DNA from: Blattamonas nauphoetae
Lineage: Eukaryota; Preaxostyla; Oxymonadida
Assembly: GCA_033064195.1 (NCBI GenBank)
Contig: JARBJD010000013.1
Coordinates: 248,001 to 312,000 of the forward strand
DNA: 64,000 nt
Direction of reading: 5' to 3'
Part shown: piece after piece, positions 23,684-35,011 of the stretch
How the letters are laid out: each line of letters begins with the position of its first letter
Numbering within the stretch: position 1 is the stretch's first letter
Program-made: the position numbers and the translations under genes
The notes under the pieces: model-generated
Seen by the model: only the letters and a program-made list of their open reading frames with translations
Databases searched by the model: none
Told to the model about the DNA's origin: nothing

Positions 23684-25703
23684 ACATCCGCACGAAACCC
23701 GAAATTCGCACGGAACCCGAAATTGCCAGTGTTCTTTCAATGGAGATTCGATTGTCCAAACTTAATATTTTGCTCCCTACAGGTCAAATATCATTTTCGT
23801 TTTTGTTCAGATGTTAAGCATTTCCTTTTCCGAATGGTGTCGTTTGCTTTGAATTCTAAAATCAAGTTCGATATGAAGTTGTTTCATTTTGAAAAAGTTG
23901 TGGTTCAGATGTCGGACCCTTTTCTCAGTCCATCCAACATTCATCGCATATTGGCCACAGCAGACGTTAGAGCCCTCCATAATCCAGCAGAAAAAGCAGT
24001 GTATATCGTATCAACAGAACATGTCGTCCAAAAAACCCTCGCTCAAGAAATTGGAATCAGTGAAGCTGCCATTTCCCGTGGAAAATCTTCATTGGATAAA
24101 GGACGTGATGTGGGCATTAATGGACATCCACCAAAGCTGAATCGTCACCAATCGCGGGAATTAGAGAATCGGATTACTCACCATCTCGCTCATGGTGGCG
24201 ACGACAGAAAGCCAGTAGTCCTTGGGATTGTATGTCTGATTTTCATTTCTATGGTTCAGGCTAATAAATACTACGAAGAGATCGAACCAGAAGAACAGCA
24301 AACGAATCCCCTCAACAGACAATGGCTCGACAGATGGTTGACAAAGTCCTCCTGTTTCCATGGATCAACACCAACCATACTTGAAAAGGCCAGAATCGAC
24401 GCCAGTACCGAGAGTAACATGTGTGCCTGGATGGAACTTCTGACTGAAACGGTGACGAAGTATCAAATCAAACCTGAATTTTTGTTCAACTTTGACGAAA
24501 CGTCACTAAGAATCAACGTGGATGACAAAACGATTCGAGTGCATCCGAAAACTGAGCCGCCACCAATGATTTCCGATGTTGCCCGCGTTGCAAACGCATC
24601 CCTTCTCGTGACCGTGTGCGCTGATGGATCGTCCATCACACCGCAACTCCTCTGGCCAACGAAAAGTCCTGTGGCCGAGTTTTCAAATTTAAAAACATTC
24701 AACATTGATTGTGCATATCAGGGCGTCGGATGGTCAAACGGGTCCATCTTCGAAGGATACATGAAAAACATTGTTTTTCCAGCGATCGCCTCCAAAAGAA
24801 CGAAAAAAACTAAAAATGAAATAGCACTTCTCCTCCTAGACGGCCATGCCTCTCATAACAATCCTGACGTTCTTCAAATTGCAGATGAATGCCGAATCAT
24901 GGTGATGGGTCTTCCACCTCACACCACCCATCTGACCCAACCTCTCGATAGGTGGGTCTTCGCAAGACTGAAAAACTCGCTCAGAGCAGAATTCTGCCCT
25001 CCTTCTTCTCAATCAATCCTAGCTTATCGCACAGAATTAGCACGGGTCCTCCCGATCGCCATCTCAAACGCTTTTCATCCGCCAACGATATTAGCATCGT
25101 TTCGTGCAGCGGGTGTGCATCCACTATGTTTATCAACACTTTTGCACGCTCTGTCGAAAACTAGGAAATCAAAGATCTCTGATCTCTCGATCCTGATCAA
25201 GGAAAAACAAGACCGGCTCTCCCCTCCCGAATCACCTGCGGCACCATCGCAACCATCCTCAATTGGGCGAATATACACAACTCAACAATCACTTCCAAAG
25301 GCAGCCAATTCTCCAACTATAGACCAATATTTTCGTCCTCGATCTTTCGTCACGTCACAATTTCGACCACAGAAAACAAAACGACAAACAGCAGGATCAG
25401 ATCCTATTCAATCACAAAAAACAGATGAATTAACCCAGTTAGACCGCTTGAGACATGAGTACCGAGTGGGGAATGTGAGAGTTCTTAGAGATGATTGAGA
25501 ATGATTTTTCTTGTCTGATTTCACAATTATAGCTAAATTTCAACTCTTTTCTGAATTAAATGACCCTGCTACACTTCTAGGTTTTCTGAAGAATCATCAA
25601 TGTCGAAGAATAGGGTGAAATGTTCAAAGTAATTGATATGGGTGAATTCGGCCACGAGACTCGATTTCGGGTAACGTGCCGATTTCGGGTTTCGTGCGGA
25701 TGT
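23684..25703 (+). mobile_element. Complete pogo-type (Tc1/mariner superfamily) DNA transposon
   Basis: A 2,020-bp element with about 41-bp inverted ends starting ACATCCGCACGAAACCCG, each made of two copies of a CGCACG-AACCCGAAAT sub-repeat. It is flanked by TA on both sides (23682-23683 and 25704-25705), the canonical target of the superfamily. It holds one long transposase gene with an intact frame. TIRs, TA target and transposase are all present, so it looks whole and possibly able to move. It sits in exon 4 of N2, and exact excision would restore that exon's frame. Confidence 0.93.
23909..25498 (+). CDS. Pogo/Tigger-like DDE transposase
   Basis: An N-terminal helix-turn-helix DNA-binding region (LAQEIGISEAAISRGKSSL) precedes a DDE_1 catalytic domain. 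The three acidic positions lie in FNFDETSL, LLLDGHASHNN and TQPLDRWVFARLK, in the order and spacing usual for pogo/jerky relatives. The enzyme cuts and pastes the flanking TIRs. I chose the ATG at 23909 (MSDPFLSPSN); one at 23834 is also in frame. Bases 24230-24259 (GTATGT to GGTTCAG, 30 nt, a multiple of three) look like a mini-intron: removal joins VVLGI to ANKYYEE and takes out a hydrophobic stretch unlike the rest. The frame is intact either way. The tail is Ser/Pro-rich and unconserved. Confidence 0.92.
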   Translation: MSDPFLSPSNIHRILATADVRALHNPAEKAVYIVSTEHVVQKTLAQEIGISEAAISRGKSSLDKGRDVGINGHPPKLNRHQSRELENRITHHLAHGGDDRKPVVLGIVCLIFISMVQANKYYEEIEPEEQQTNPLNRQWLDRWLTKSSCFHGSTPTILEKARIDASTESNMCAWMELLTETVTKYQIKPEFLFNFDETSLRINVDDKTIRVHPKTEPPPMISDVARVANASLLVTVCADGSSITPQLLWPTKSPVAEFSNLKTFNIDCAYQGVGWSNGSIFEGYMKNIVFPAIASKRTKKTKNEIALLLLDGHASHNNPDVLQIADECRIMVMGLPPHTTHLTQPLDRWVFARLKNSLRAEFCPPSSQSILAYRTELARVLPIAISNAFHPPTILASFRAAGVHPLCLSTLLHALSKTRKSKISDLSILIKEKQDRLSPPESPAAPSQPSSIGRIYTTQQSLPKAANSPTIDQYFRPRSFVTSQFRPQKTKRQTAGSDPIQSQKTDELTQLDRLRHEYRVGNVRVLRDD

Positions 25704-27424
25704 TAGCTGTCGACCATCTCAGATTTCTCCTCTCTACCGTCGCTGATCCTGACGAGATCGTCTCGACAGTGCTTCCTCTCCTTCGAAACGCCGTCCATCG
25801 ATCACACGAAAACACGTGCTCATCTCTTCTCTACATCGCAATGAGGGAGATTCAGTTCGTCAGAAGCGAGAACGTGATCATGAAAGGTTGGACAGATTCT
25901 GATTGGATCGCATTCTTCTCTCATCGATGGATTCGTCTCCATCCCCTCCAACATTTTCTTGCCAACGTGATTTACATTCTCAAGAAATCCAGAGACAGTC
26001 GAAAATCTCCATCGACATCAGATTTGTCACTCATTCGACTGTTCTCTACCTCCAACGACATCATCACTCGAGCTGAGACACTCACGCTCCCCTTCAGAAG
26101 ACATGATGTGATGGATCAGTTCAAACACAACATCATTTGTGCGATCGTTTTGTGCTTCGCAGCGCACAATGAGCCTCTCCCATACTCCATCCATGACGCG
26201 ATCATCCACTTGAATTCCACGAATCTCCGTCATTCACTTATTCCTCATCTTCTCTCAATTCTTGTTCCGTCCAAACATGAGATCATCCGCTTCCTCTCAT
26301 CCTTCCCTGCCGATGTTGTGATTGAGAAGGAACTCTCGATTATGTTCCTCCTGTTCGACGAGAATAGCGGGCGGGAGTTGATCACGCTCTTGGATCTTTT
26401 TGCTCGTTGTGAATTCCTCGCGTTTCTGCATCCTTTCATCCTTCGTGGACTGGGATCTGCGCTGCTTCATTATCAGATGAAGGGTGTTCCAGCAAGTCAT
26501 CTCCAAGCTTCAAATTTCATTCTTCTGGACCGGTTCCTTTCGGCATCGTTTGAAAACACAATCCAACTCTTCCTTCTATTTCCATCGGCTCAAATTGTGG
26601 ATTTCTCCCTCACTATTCTCCACTATCTTGATCAAGCGGTACTTTTCGAAGTGTTCAACGAACATGAAAGATCCCCCTCTCTCGCACTCATCACCACGCT
26701 GGCCTCCCATTCTCTCCACACCGCATCAGTCGCTTCACTTCATCGCTGGTTTCTGGTCCTCCATCAACTCCATTTGAATCCCAACCGAACAACGGACGAT
26801 TTCCAATCAGTCGTGTGGGTGTTGATGGTTCTGTGATTGTCACCACTCCGAATCAGACTTCCTCCAATCGCTTTCCATCCTAAGTTTGGAGAAGTGAATC
26901 AATACCTCTGGTCACTTCATGACAAATGGAATGTTGCTGATTTGGGTGATGAATCGATCGAGTTGTTCTTAATGTCAGTTCATACGGAGCTTTGCTTTGA
27001 TGAAAGTGTGCCTCTTGTTTCATCTCCATCATTTTCTTAGACGATTTCAGCATCCTCAACAATGGGACCGAACGGAAGCGCATTTGTCGAGATGTGCCAC
27101 CTGCTCTCGTGTCTGTTCTTGTTATTTTGTTCATCATCATCTCCATCTCCCAGTTCTCCCATCCCAGCTCGTCGAAATGCGGCTCTGGTGCTTCTGTCGA
27201 AAGTGTGTGAGAGGGCCAATTGTGGCATGGTTGTGGACATGTGCCGATTTGGAGTTGTGGAGTGTGTGATTGCGGGAGTCGATGTGAGTTCGAGTTTGGA
27301 GGAGTACGAAATGGGAATCTCGATTTTGGGATCGATTCTGCGAACACTGACACTCTGTTTCAATCGACGCGATGACCTCGCTTGATTTCTCAGCCCTATT
27401 GGACCAGTTTGGTGTGATTCAGTG

Positions 27425-28102
27425 AAATGGGATTAGGTGTCTGAGAGGGAAAACATGGAGAGAACGTGGAGGAGGGACAAGAGAGGGAGAAGGATCGAGA
27501 ACAACACAATCGAGTTGTGAGAGTGACTCGGCTGATCCTGAGAAACATGGGAGTGAGAAGAGAAGAACAGAGAAGGAGGAGAGGAGCGAGATGGGAAATG
27601 GTATCGGAAGGTGGAGAAGGCAGCGATGGTGGAAGTGGCGAGGACAAGCAGAGTGAGGAAGGGATTGGCGGGAAGGCTGCTTGGACTGATGGATGTGCGT
27701 GACCGAGTGCTCAGCTGACTCGGCTGGCTGGTGCGACGGGACAGTCTCTCTGAAACTGGAGTTCTCTTCATGTTGGGGATTGTGGGCGTCTTCTTGGTTT
27801 TCTCCGATGTGCGGAACACTGAAACACTCACCGACTCTTTCTTCTGCCATAATTCACAACTCTCCATGGCCACTCTTGGTTTTTCTTTTTTTTTCGAAAT
27901 GAAACAGAGTAATCACAAGTTTGACCACCAAAACAGAAGGTTGGGATTCCAGTGGAGTCTCCATCGAAATGTGTTATCTTTACCAAAACAGAAGTCGGTG
28001 ATTCCTGTCGTGAGATGAGAATGATGAATGAAATGACATGAACAATGAATGTGTTAAGGACGTCTGTGTGCGACAAAGACGAGCGGGAGGGAGTGTACAG
28101 CT
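27425..28102. other. Convergent 3' spacer between N2 and K1, with a conserved minus-strand ORF
   Basis: This 680-bp stretch reappears between N3 and K2 (split there by a Mutator-like element), so it belongs to the N-K unit. On the minus strand a frame starting MAMESCELWQKKES with SLPANPFLTLLVLATST is open here (27433-27873) and a shorter version in the other copy (37188-37499). A second frame is open in both too, so conservation may reflect recent duplication only. A small hydrophobic-segment protein is possible but unproven. Confidence 0.4.
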
Positions 28103-30895
28103 TCAGTAAGTGTAAAGCCATCTGATTTGACGGTTGAAACTAGCTCCAAGGAATTGCATCATATCCTTGACAATGTCGATTCGATACATGGCGTCGTAGT
28201 AAGTCCAGCACATCCTGGTCAAGAGGAAGTCCAGAACATCCTCCCAGCCTTCCTCCAGAAAGTGGTGAACTGTTCTTTGGAGTGTCTTCCATTCCGGTTT
28301 TCGATAGGAAGAATTTCGTGTTTGACCGAGAAAGATATCGAGGACATCTTTGGATTCGAAGAAAAGATCGTCATCGAGCAATCCACAGACAATGCGAGAG
28401 AAGAATCCGATCCTGCTGAGACACTGGGCAATCACACGTTGCTCACACAATCTGCTGAGTTCAATGTATGTTCTTTCACGATCCCTTCTGAACTTGGGGT
28501 TTGAAGGGAACTGTGGAACGAATAAGTTGATGAGAATGTCGATGGATGGTTTGAGCAGTCGTTCGAGCTGCGAGGGAGTCAGTCGAGACGCACATTGCGA
28601 CAGTTGAGGCAAGATTAGTTCGGCAAAACTGATGAGTTGCACCGAGGCAGAGTCAAAAGAGACTCTGTTCTCGTCGATGGTTGGCATCACAACACCAACT
28701 GTCAAAAGATCCACATCGTCCCACTCGTCGAATGTTGGCTGAAGTGTCTTTGGTTTTGGTTTGAGGAGACACTTGAAGGGACAAAGTGTGGAATAGTCGA
28801 AGGGAAGAGAGAGGAGACACTCGAATGCGTGGAAGTATTGTTCCGTTGATCTCCCCGCTGTTCTGAACACTTCCGGAAGATACACAGATTTGAGTTTCAT
28901 TTTGTGGAACGTGATGATCCGAAGGATGGTGTCGTCAGAGATGGGAGAGTCGCTTTCGAGCAGAGCAACAATTCTGTCCACAACTTTCATGATCTCTTCG
29001 TCAGTGAGACGACAGACAAGTTCAGACGTGAGGATGAAGGGCGGGGATGACGATGAGTGGGCAGATCCATTCATTTCTTTCCTCATTTTCTCTCGAGAGG
29101 GCTTCGGAACGATGATTTCAAAGGAAGGTGCAAAGAACTTTGTCAAGACGTCGAGGACGATTTTGTCATAGCGGTGAGGAACCAAGTCGAATGGATGGAG
29201 TGAGAGATGGACGATGTAATCTCTCGTCTGTTTGTGGAAAGAGAGATAGGATCGGTTCAATTCGCTTCGATATCGATCATTCATATCCCGGTCCGCTATT
29301 CGCTCAATCCTGGTGAGAGTGCTGTCCATCACGTCGACGAGTTGTTTGTGGAGAGGGATGAAGTCATTTGTGAACGGCATCTTCGAAGGATGGAGTGCGG
29401 CGAAGATGCCAGAGAAACAGCCACTCTGGACGTCTCTCAAAAAATCCGCAGATGAAAGATGAGCTGTGAAGGACCTGATGTCTGCGATAAAGGAAGCAGC
29501 GTGGTCATGTCGAGTGTGAGTCAAGAGAGCACAGAGTGACTTAGAAGGCCGTTCCGTTGATGAAACGACTCTGCCGTCCTCTTCGATTGTGAAGGTTCCA
29601 TTTGGACTGAAGACCATCTGGACCTCCACAGGTCGATGGAATAAGAAACGGTGAATCGCTTCGAGTCCCCAATCAGAGCATTGCTTCTTCTTGCTCAGCC
29701 GAGCAAGGATTCTTTCAAATGTCTCCGTCCAGCGGAGTTCGTCCGTCATTCTTGTTTTCCCAAAGAGAAGCTCGTGGAGTATCTCTCTTTTCGTGGCTAG
29801 TCCCAATGATGAAGCAAATTCTTCCACCATGATATTTCTCGCCTCTTGAAAAAATCGTTGAAGTTCCGCATGGAGGAGATCATCACGAGAAACCCTGATG
29901 TTGTACAAGAATACTCTCGTTTTCGTTATGAGTGAGAGACCGTAGTGATAATCTGTGCGACAAACTGGATGAGCGAGGAGATGCCGCAAATACTCGCAAA
30001 ACGGGCGGAAAATGGGATCGACGAGTTTTAACAGTTCATCTTTGGTGGTACGAACACCCAAGTCGACTGCGAGAAATCCGAGGTTGGCATTTGATGTACA
30101 ATCGAAGAACCGGTCCACAATCGATGTGATTCGGCGATGGAATTCGATTGTTGCTTCGTTTATTGGTATTTCGTGGGGTTTCAGGCTTTCGAAGAGTTGG
30201 GGCAATAATCCGATGGTAGCCATCGCAAGAGTGAAGACCATTGACGAGTTCGCGATGCCAACGTCGAAGAAGGATAGAGCGGCTGCTCTGAGCTTGTTAG
30301 ATGGATGACAAACCAGTTTGATGAGAGCAGACGTCAGTTTCGTTGGACATTTTTCCTCCTCAGGGAATATGGTTTCGAGGAGATGTTTGTGGGGATATTC
30401 GCGATATATCATGTGGATGCCAGCGTATTCCAGGAAGCGGACGGTGTAAAACACTTCTTTTGGAGTTAATTTCAGGTCGGTGTTGACTTGTTCGAAGAGC
30501 GAGATACACCCTTGCCGCAGATCATCAGTCGTGATTGAATCTTGTAAGACTAACGGCCAATCTGACGTGGTGGAGGTCGGAAGACTGATCGTATCGCCCT
30601 CCAGATGGACTTGTTCCATCAGTTCTTCGATATTGATTCGCTTTCTTTTCAGTTCGTATTGCAGAATTTGTTTTGAAACACGAACATAGTGCCGATCACT
30701 AGCAGTAATTGTGACTACATCAGTCGTGAATGGGATCGAATGTGAATTAAGCGAAGAATCGTCATCGTTTTCTTTGGAATCTGGGATTGTTGAATAAACC
30801 ATGTGCTTGTCCGAAGTCGAAGATGGAGCACTTTTTATCCGCGTATTAGACTGTGTTTCGGTGCGTTTTCTCCCCAATTTATGCTTGGGAGGCAT
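28103..30895 (-). CDS. K1: intact member of the K (MPPK) family, 930 aa
   Basis: The first family-typical ATG is at 30895 (MPPKHKLGRKR), preferred over an upstream non-ATG extension because all K copies start here. The N-terminus of about 60 residues is basic then acidic and disordered; the rest is helical with leucine-rich segments, for example HLLETIFPEEEKCPTKLTSALIKLVCHPSNKLRAAALSFFD. Near residue 640-760 lies the best-conserved block of the family (LVCRLTDEEIMKVVDRIVALLESDSPISDDTILRI). No signal peptide, membrane helix, catalytic motif or nucleic-acid-binding motif is recognised. An ARM/HEAT-like solenoid is the best structural guess. It is single-exon, faces N2 at its 3' end, and starts 66 bases from N3 in divergent orientation. 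Function unknown. Confidence 0.8.
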   Translation of the reverse strand: MPPKHKLGRKRTETQSNTRIKSAPSSTSDKHMVYSTIPDSKENDDDSSLNSHSIPFTTDVVTITASDRHYVRVSKQILQYELKRKRINIEELMEQVHLEGDTISLPTSTTSDWPLVLQDSITTDDLRQGCISLFEQVNTDLKLTPKEVFYTVRFLEYAGIHMIYREYPHKHLLETIFPEEEKCPTKLTSALIKLVCHPSNKLRAAALSFFDVGIANSSMVFTLAMATIGLLPQLFESLKPHEIPINEATIEFHRRITSIVDRFFDCTSNANLGFLAVDLGVRTTKDELLKLVDPIFRPFCEYLRHLLAHPVCRTDYHYGLSLITKTRVFLYNIRVSRDDLLHAELQRFFQEARNIMVEEFASSLGLATKREILHELLFGKTRMTDELRWTETFERILARLSKKKQCSDWGLEAIHRFLFHRPVEVQMVFSPNGTFTIEEDGRVVSSTERPSKSLCALLTHTRHDHAASFIADIRSFTAHLSSADFLRDVQSGCFSGIFAALHPSKMPFTNDFIPLHKQLVDVMDSTLTRIERIADRDMNDRYRSELNRSYLSFHKQTRDYIVHLSLHPFDLVPHRYDKIVLDVLTKFFAPSFEIIVPKPSREKMRKEMNGSAHSSSSPPFILTSELVCRLTDEEIMKVVDRIVALLESDSPISDDTILRIITFHKMKLKSVYLPEVFRTAGRSTEQYFHAFECLLSLPFDYSTLCPFKCLLKPKPKTLQPTFDEWDDVDLLTVGVVMPTIDENRVSFDSASVQLISFAELILPQLSQCASRLTPSQLERLLKPSIDILINLFVPQFPSNPKFRRDRERTYIELSRLCEQRVIAQCLSRIGFFSRIVCGLLDDDLFFESKDVLDIFLGQTRNSSYRKPEWKTLQRTVHHFLEEGWEDVLDFLLTRMCWTYYDAMYRIDIVKDMMQFLGASFNRQIRWLYTY

Positions 30896-30961
30896 TTCAG
30901 ATGGATCGACCCTCCGTCTCGGAATGAACTGGACAGTCAACGAAACGGGCAACGAGTTTTC
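30896..30961. promoter_or_regulatory. Short divergent spacer between K1 and N3 start codons
   Basis: Only 66 bases separate the K1 and N3 ATGs, so any promoter here must be bidirectional or overlap coding sequence. K1 lacks the GGGCAGATCC leader motif found before K2, K3, K5 and K6. It may instead be a junction between two units. Confidence 0.5.
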
Positions 30962-33900
30962 ATGAACTTGGATCTATCGAATCTGCTGTCGTCTTTTCAG
31001 AATCAAAACGATATCCATTCATCGTTTGAGTGGGTTCTGAATCCTCACCAACAATCGAGCGCTCCTCTTCAAAATGAAGATCATCATGGTCAGATTGGAG
31101 ACCGTCCATACATCCTTCCGAACACTTTACTGGACAATTTATCCGAATTTTGGAGAGATTCTCTGTCTTCACCGCTATTGGACGATGAACATAAAAAAGA
31201 CCAAGTTCACACTTTATACGAAGTATGTGTTTGTGACAATGATTCTCCTTCAGGAAATTGTGGGGAGATATGTTTGGGCTCTGTTTGGAGCAAAGTTACG
31301 ATCTGAATCCCTATCTCTGCCGATTCCACAATTGAGTGATGAGTTCTTTGACACTCTGGACGGTTTGGCAATTCATCACAGTATGTTCAGTTCGTTCTCA
31401 CTGCTTCTTCAGACGAATCTGATCACTTTTCTGCGTCGCCAGACCATTCGTTTGCTATCTTTTTCGCGTTCATCATCTCGAACTCTTTGCAGGGATTATT
31501 CGGTCTCGATTCGCGTTTCTCTGTTGTCCACAATCGTTTTCGAACAAATTAAAACTCTTCTGCTACTTAGATTCCTTCACGAGCCACAACCCACCCCATC
31601 ACCTGAGGAACTTTATTTCGCGTTCTTCACAGGGATCCTCAAACGAATCTTTACGCTTGTCAGTATTCCATGTTCATTTTCGGATATGCATGGCTTAGTT
31701 GTTCAAATTGTCGACAAATACCGTCCCCTGACACATTCTGCCTTCCACACGATGTTGTGGGATTCTGCATCGTCCACCTCGACATCATTCTTGGTTGTCC
31801 ATGATGTGCTCCAGCAATATGACAAACTTCGGAATCTTCTTCCAATCGATGCGCTATTCGACCACGCTCGTCTTGCGTTTGTTGAACTAGGCAACTTGCC
31901 CAAAGTGAATGTCCTTGTCCATCGCGGAGAATGGCTGTTTTCCGATTTTCTGACAGTTTTGCAGGAATTGTCACAATGTGACTCCGGCGCGGTGTGTTTA
32001 GTTTTATTCTGAATCACAATTTTCGAAAAAGAATGACCTCACATTTCTGAACAAGCCGTGTTTCTCTTCAGCGATGAACGAGATCACAGAAATCTGTCAG
32101 AGCATTCTGAACGAACTGGACACTCACCCATCTGTGCCACCACCTCCACCGTGCGACCATGGTCGACCGTCATCACTCGTATTCGTGGATGCAAGTGATC
32201 TATCGACTTCACTCGACAACAAGTCGACTCATCGCTCAACACAGAATCCCACTCTGTCTTCACCGTTCAGTTCATTCCCGACACTCGATTCGGAAGACAC
32301 GCATCTCTCCACCCAAATGCCATCTCCTCCCTCACTCAGTCTCGACTCCGAGAACAACACAGTTGATTTCGAAACGCGAAACTCTCCAACAGAGAAAAGA
32401 AGGAAGAGTTGCCTGCGGATTCTGACGTTGATTCATGAAATCCGATCACGACGAACCGACACAGGCGAGACAGACTGGGACATCCCCCCATTCATCACAT
32501 CCGAAGACTCCACTCGAACTGAGCCAGTCACTCGTGATCACTTCGACCACACCATCTTCGAGTGTGCATTTGTTCTCTTCATTATTTGAATAGTTCCGTG
32601 GACCAACATGATATTCACAATCTTCTCAGCGAATGCACAAAGATATCTCGACAAACAGGCAATCTCAACCATCTCACACTCACCCCCCAATATCTCACCA
32701 AACTCACTCTCTTCATTCTCTCTGAAACTGGATTCATGGGAGAAAGTGCTGGTGAACATCTCAAGTTTCTCCTCAATGCCGTTCCAGATCCTCGTGAGAT
32801 TGTGTCAACCGTGTTTCCTCTCCTCCGAAACGCCTTCCATCGAACAAACGAAAATGCTTGTGATTCTCTTCTCTGGGTCGTCGTCAAAGAACTTCAGATG
32901 AATGGAGACACTTCAGTGCTCCTGGCAAGTTGGACAGATGCTGATTGGATCGCATTCTTCTCCCATCGATGGATCCGCCTTCAGCCTCTCCATCTTCTTC
33001 TCGGAATTCTGACCGACATCCTTGCAGTCACCAAATGTTATCGTCAGTCCCCATCAACATCCGATCTGTCGCTCGTTCGACTCTTCTCTGCCTCCAACCA
33101 CATCCTCCCCCGATCCGATACACTGATCACACTCTTCTCAAAACCGGATGACTTGGGTGGGTTCGAGCAGTTCGAATTCTTTTGTGCGATCGTTGTGTGT
33201 TTTGCACCACAAGATGAGCCTCTCCCATCCTCCATCTTCGATGCGATTCTCCGCTTGAATTCCACTGATTACTTTTCCACACTCATCGACATTCTCATCA
33301 CTGTTGTCGATCAGTCCAAACACGAAATCCCCCACTTTCTCTCCTCCTTCCCTGTCGATTTTGTGATTGAGAAGGAGCTGTCGAGAATGTTGGTCTTGTT
33401 GGACGAGAAAAGCGGGCCGGAGTTGATCGTTCTCTGTGAATTCTTTGCTCCTGATACGATTCATATGTTTCTACATCCTTTCATTCTTCGTGGGCTGGGA
33501 TCCTCGCTGCTTCAATATCAGTTGAACGAGAGTCCAGCAAGTCATCTTCAAGTTCTGTCTCTCATTCTGTTCCATTTGTGCAGATCATCAACAGTTGAGG
33601 ATTCGATCCAACTGTTCGTTCGTTTTCCATCGGATCAAATTGTGGAGTTGTCCATTCCCCACATCCTCTCGCTTGATCGAGCAACGCGTTCCGAGCTCTT
33701 CAACGAACAGGAAAGATCCCTCTCTCTCGCTCTCATCACCACGCTGGCTTCCCATTCTCTCCACACAGCATCAGTCGATTCACTTCATCGCTGGTTCCAC
33801 ACATTCGATCGACTCCAAATGAATCGAAACCGAAACTCAGACGAGTGCCACTCCACTCTTTGGGTGTTGATGACTCTGTGTTTGTCCCAACTCCGACTCA

Positions 33901-34465
33901 GACTTCCTCCATTCACCTTCTCTGCCCAGTTTGGAGAAGTGTTTCAGCAACTGTTGGCCCTTCTTGCCAGATGGAGTGTGTCAGGCTTGACTGAAAGCTC
34001 ACACAAGTTAATGAAGTTGGCACACTCAACTGAGATATGGTTTTCTGAAGGTGTCTCGTGTTTCATCTCCATTGATCTCTCAGGCTCTGTCTCTCGTCTC
34101 GAACAGGAGGCCAGCCGACACCAAGCTTGTCGAGAAGTGCTGCCTGATCTTGTGTTTGTCTTTCTTGTTCATCATCTCCTCAATCTCCCAGTTCTCCCAT
34201 CCCAGCTCGTCGAAATGCGGCTCTTGTGCTTCTGTCGAAAGTGTGTGAGAGGGCCAATTGTGGGATGGTTGTGGACTTGTGCCGATTTGGAGTTGTGGAG
34301 TGTGTGATTGCGGGAGTCGATGTGAGTTCGAGTTTGGAGGAGTACGAAATGGGAATCTCGATTTTGGGATCGATTCTGCGAACACTCGCCTTCTCCGAAT
34401 CAATCGACGAGATAGCCTCGTTTGACTTCTCACCACTTTTGGACCAGTTTGTGGTGATTCAGTGA
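30962..34465 (+). CDS. N3: intact five-exon member of the N (MNLDL) family, 1,095 aa
   Basis: Exons are 30962-31222, 31254-31995, 32072-32561, 32594-34128 and 34206-34465; introns of 31, 76, 32 and 77 nt are GT-AG with TTCAG, TTCAG, AATAG and CCCAG ends. All phases agree and the product is uninterrupted (3,288 nt with stop). Introns 1-3 recur with equal lengths in N2, which supports the model. The protein begins MNLDLSNLLSSF, has helical segments (EQIKTLLLLRFL, DKYRPLTHSAFHTMLW), a Ser/Thr/Pro-rich linker in exon 3 with THLSTQ and LSLDSENN, then a long helical region (FILSETGFMGESAGEHLKFLLNAVPDPREIV) resembling ARM/HEAT repeats. No signal peptide, membrane helix or enzyme motif. It is the only undamaged N copy here. 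Function unknown. Confidence 0.82.
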
Positions 34466-35011
34466 AATTGAACAAAGAGAGAACGAGGAGACGGAAGAAG
34501 AGAGGGAGAAGGATCGAGAACAACACGATCGAGTTATGTAGGCGACTCGACTGATCCTGAGAAAGATGGGAGTGAGAAGAGAAGAACAGAGAAGGAGGAG
34601 AAAAGAAGCGAGGTGGGAAATGGGGGGTTGACTATAATCAATCCACCGATCTATCTAAAAACAATCCATTTCGATCAAACCCATCGAACTGTGAAACGTT
34701 TGAGAAAGCTCAGGTTTGTTGAAAATTTCAATTGAAGCGGAAGAAAACTGGATTGATCGAAAGTCGCAAGTCAATTTCGACCAAAACGGTGAATCACTGC
34801 TTTTTTCTCCACGAATCGTTGTTTTATTCCTGCTCATTTGATTGTTTTTCCAGGTTTGTGGATACGAAGAACACTTTCACTCATTTTCATTCTTCAATCT
34901 CGCTTTTCTTCTTCTTTCGGTCTTTTTCTCATCTTCCTTCCCGTCATATCATCCATCATCCCTCAATCATCTCTCTCCTCCATCCTTCCCCCTCCCTCCT
35001 CGTCTCTCGTT

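Larger units (their letters stand above)
21904..27424 (+). pseudogene. N2: N-family copy interrupted by a pogo transposon and otherwise damaged
   Basis: Exons match intact N3: 21904-22164, 22196-22937, 23014-23497, then 23530 onward, with introns of 31, 76 and 32 nt in the same places and phases. The pogo element at 23684-25703 splits exon 4; without it the protein reads LIGDLAVDHLRFLLSTVADP, as in N3. Further on there is an in-frame stop at 26834-26836 (after VVWVLMVL) and a frame loss in the last exon near ILRTLTL, so this copy is dead even apart from the transposon. Otherwise identity to N3 is high. Its 3' end faces gene K1. Confidence 0.8.

Noticed and set aside
27037-27363. Minus-strand frames such as the 157- and 108-residue ORFs near 26880-27363
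   Set aside because: They are antisense to the N2 last exons; the same antisense frames appear opposite N3 because the coding strand is conserved.
30896-30952. N-terminal extension of K1 from a non-ATG start
   Set aside because: It begins at TTG and is not found in other K copies; the MPPK ATG at 30895 is preferred.
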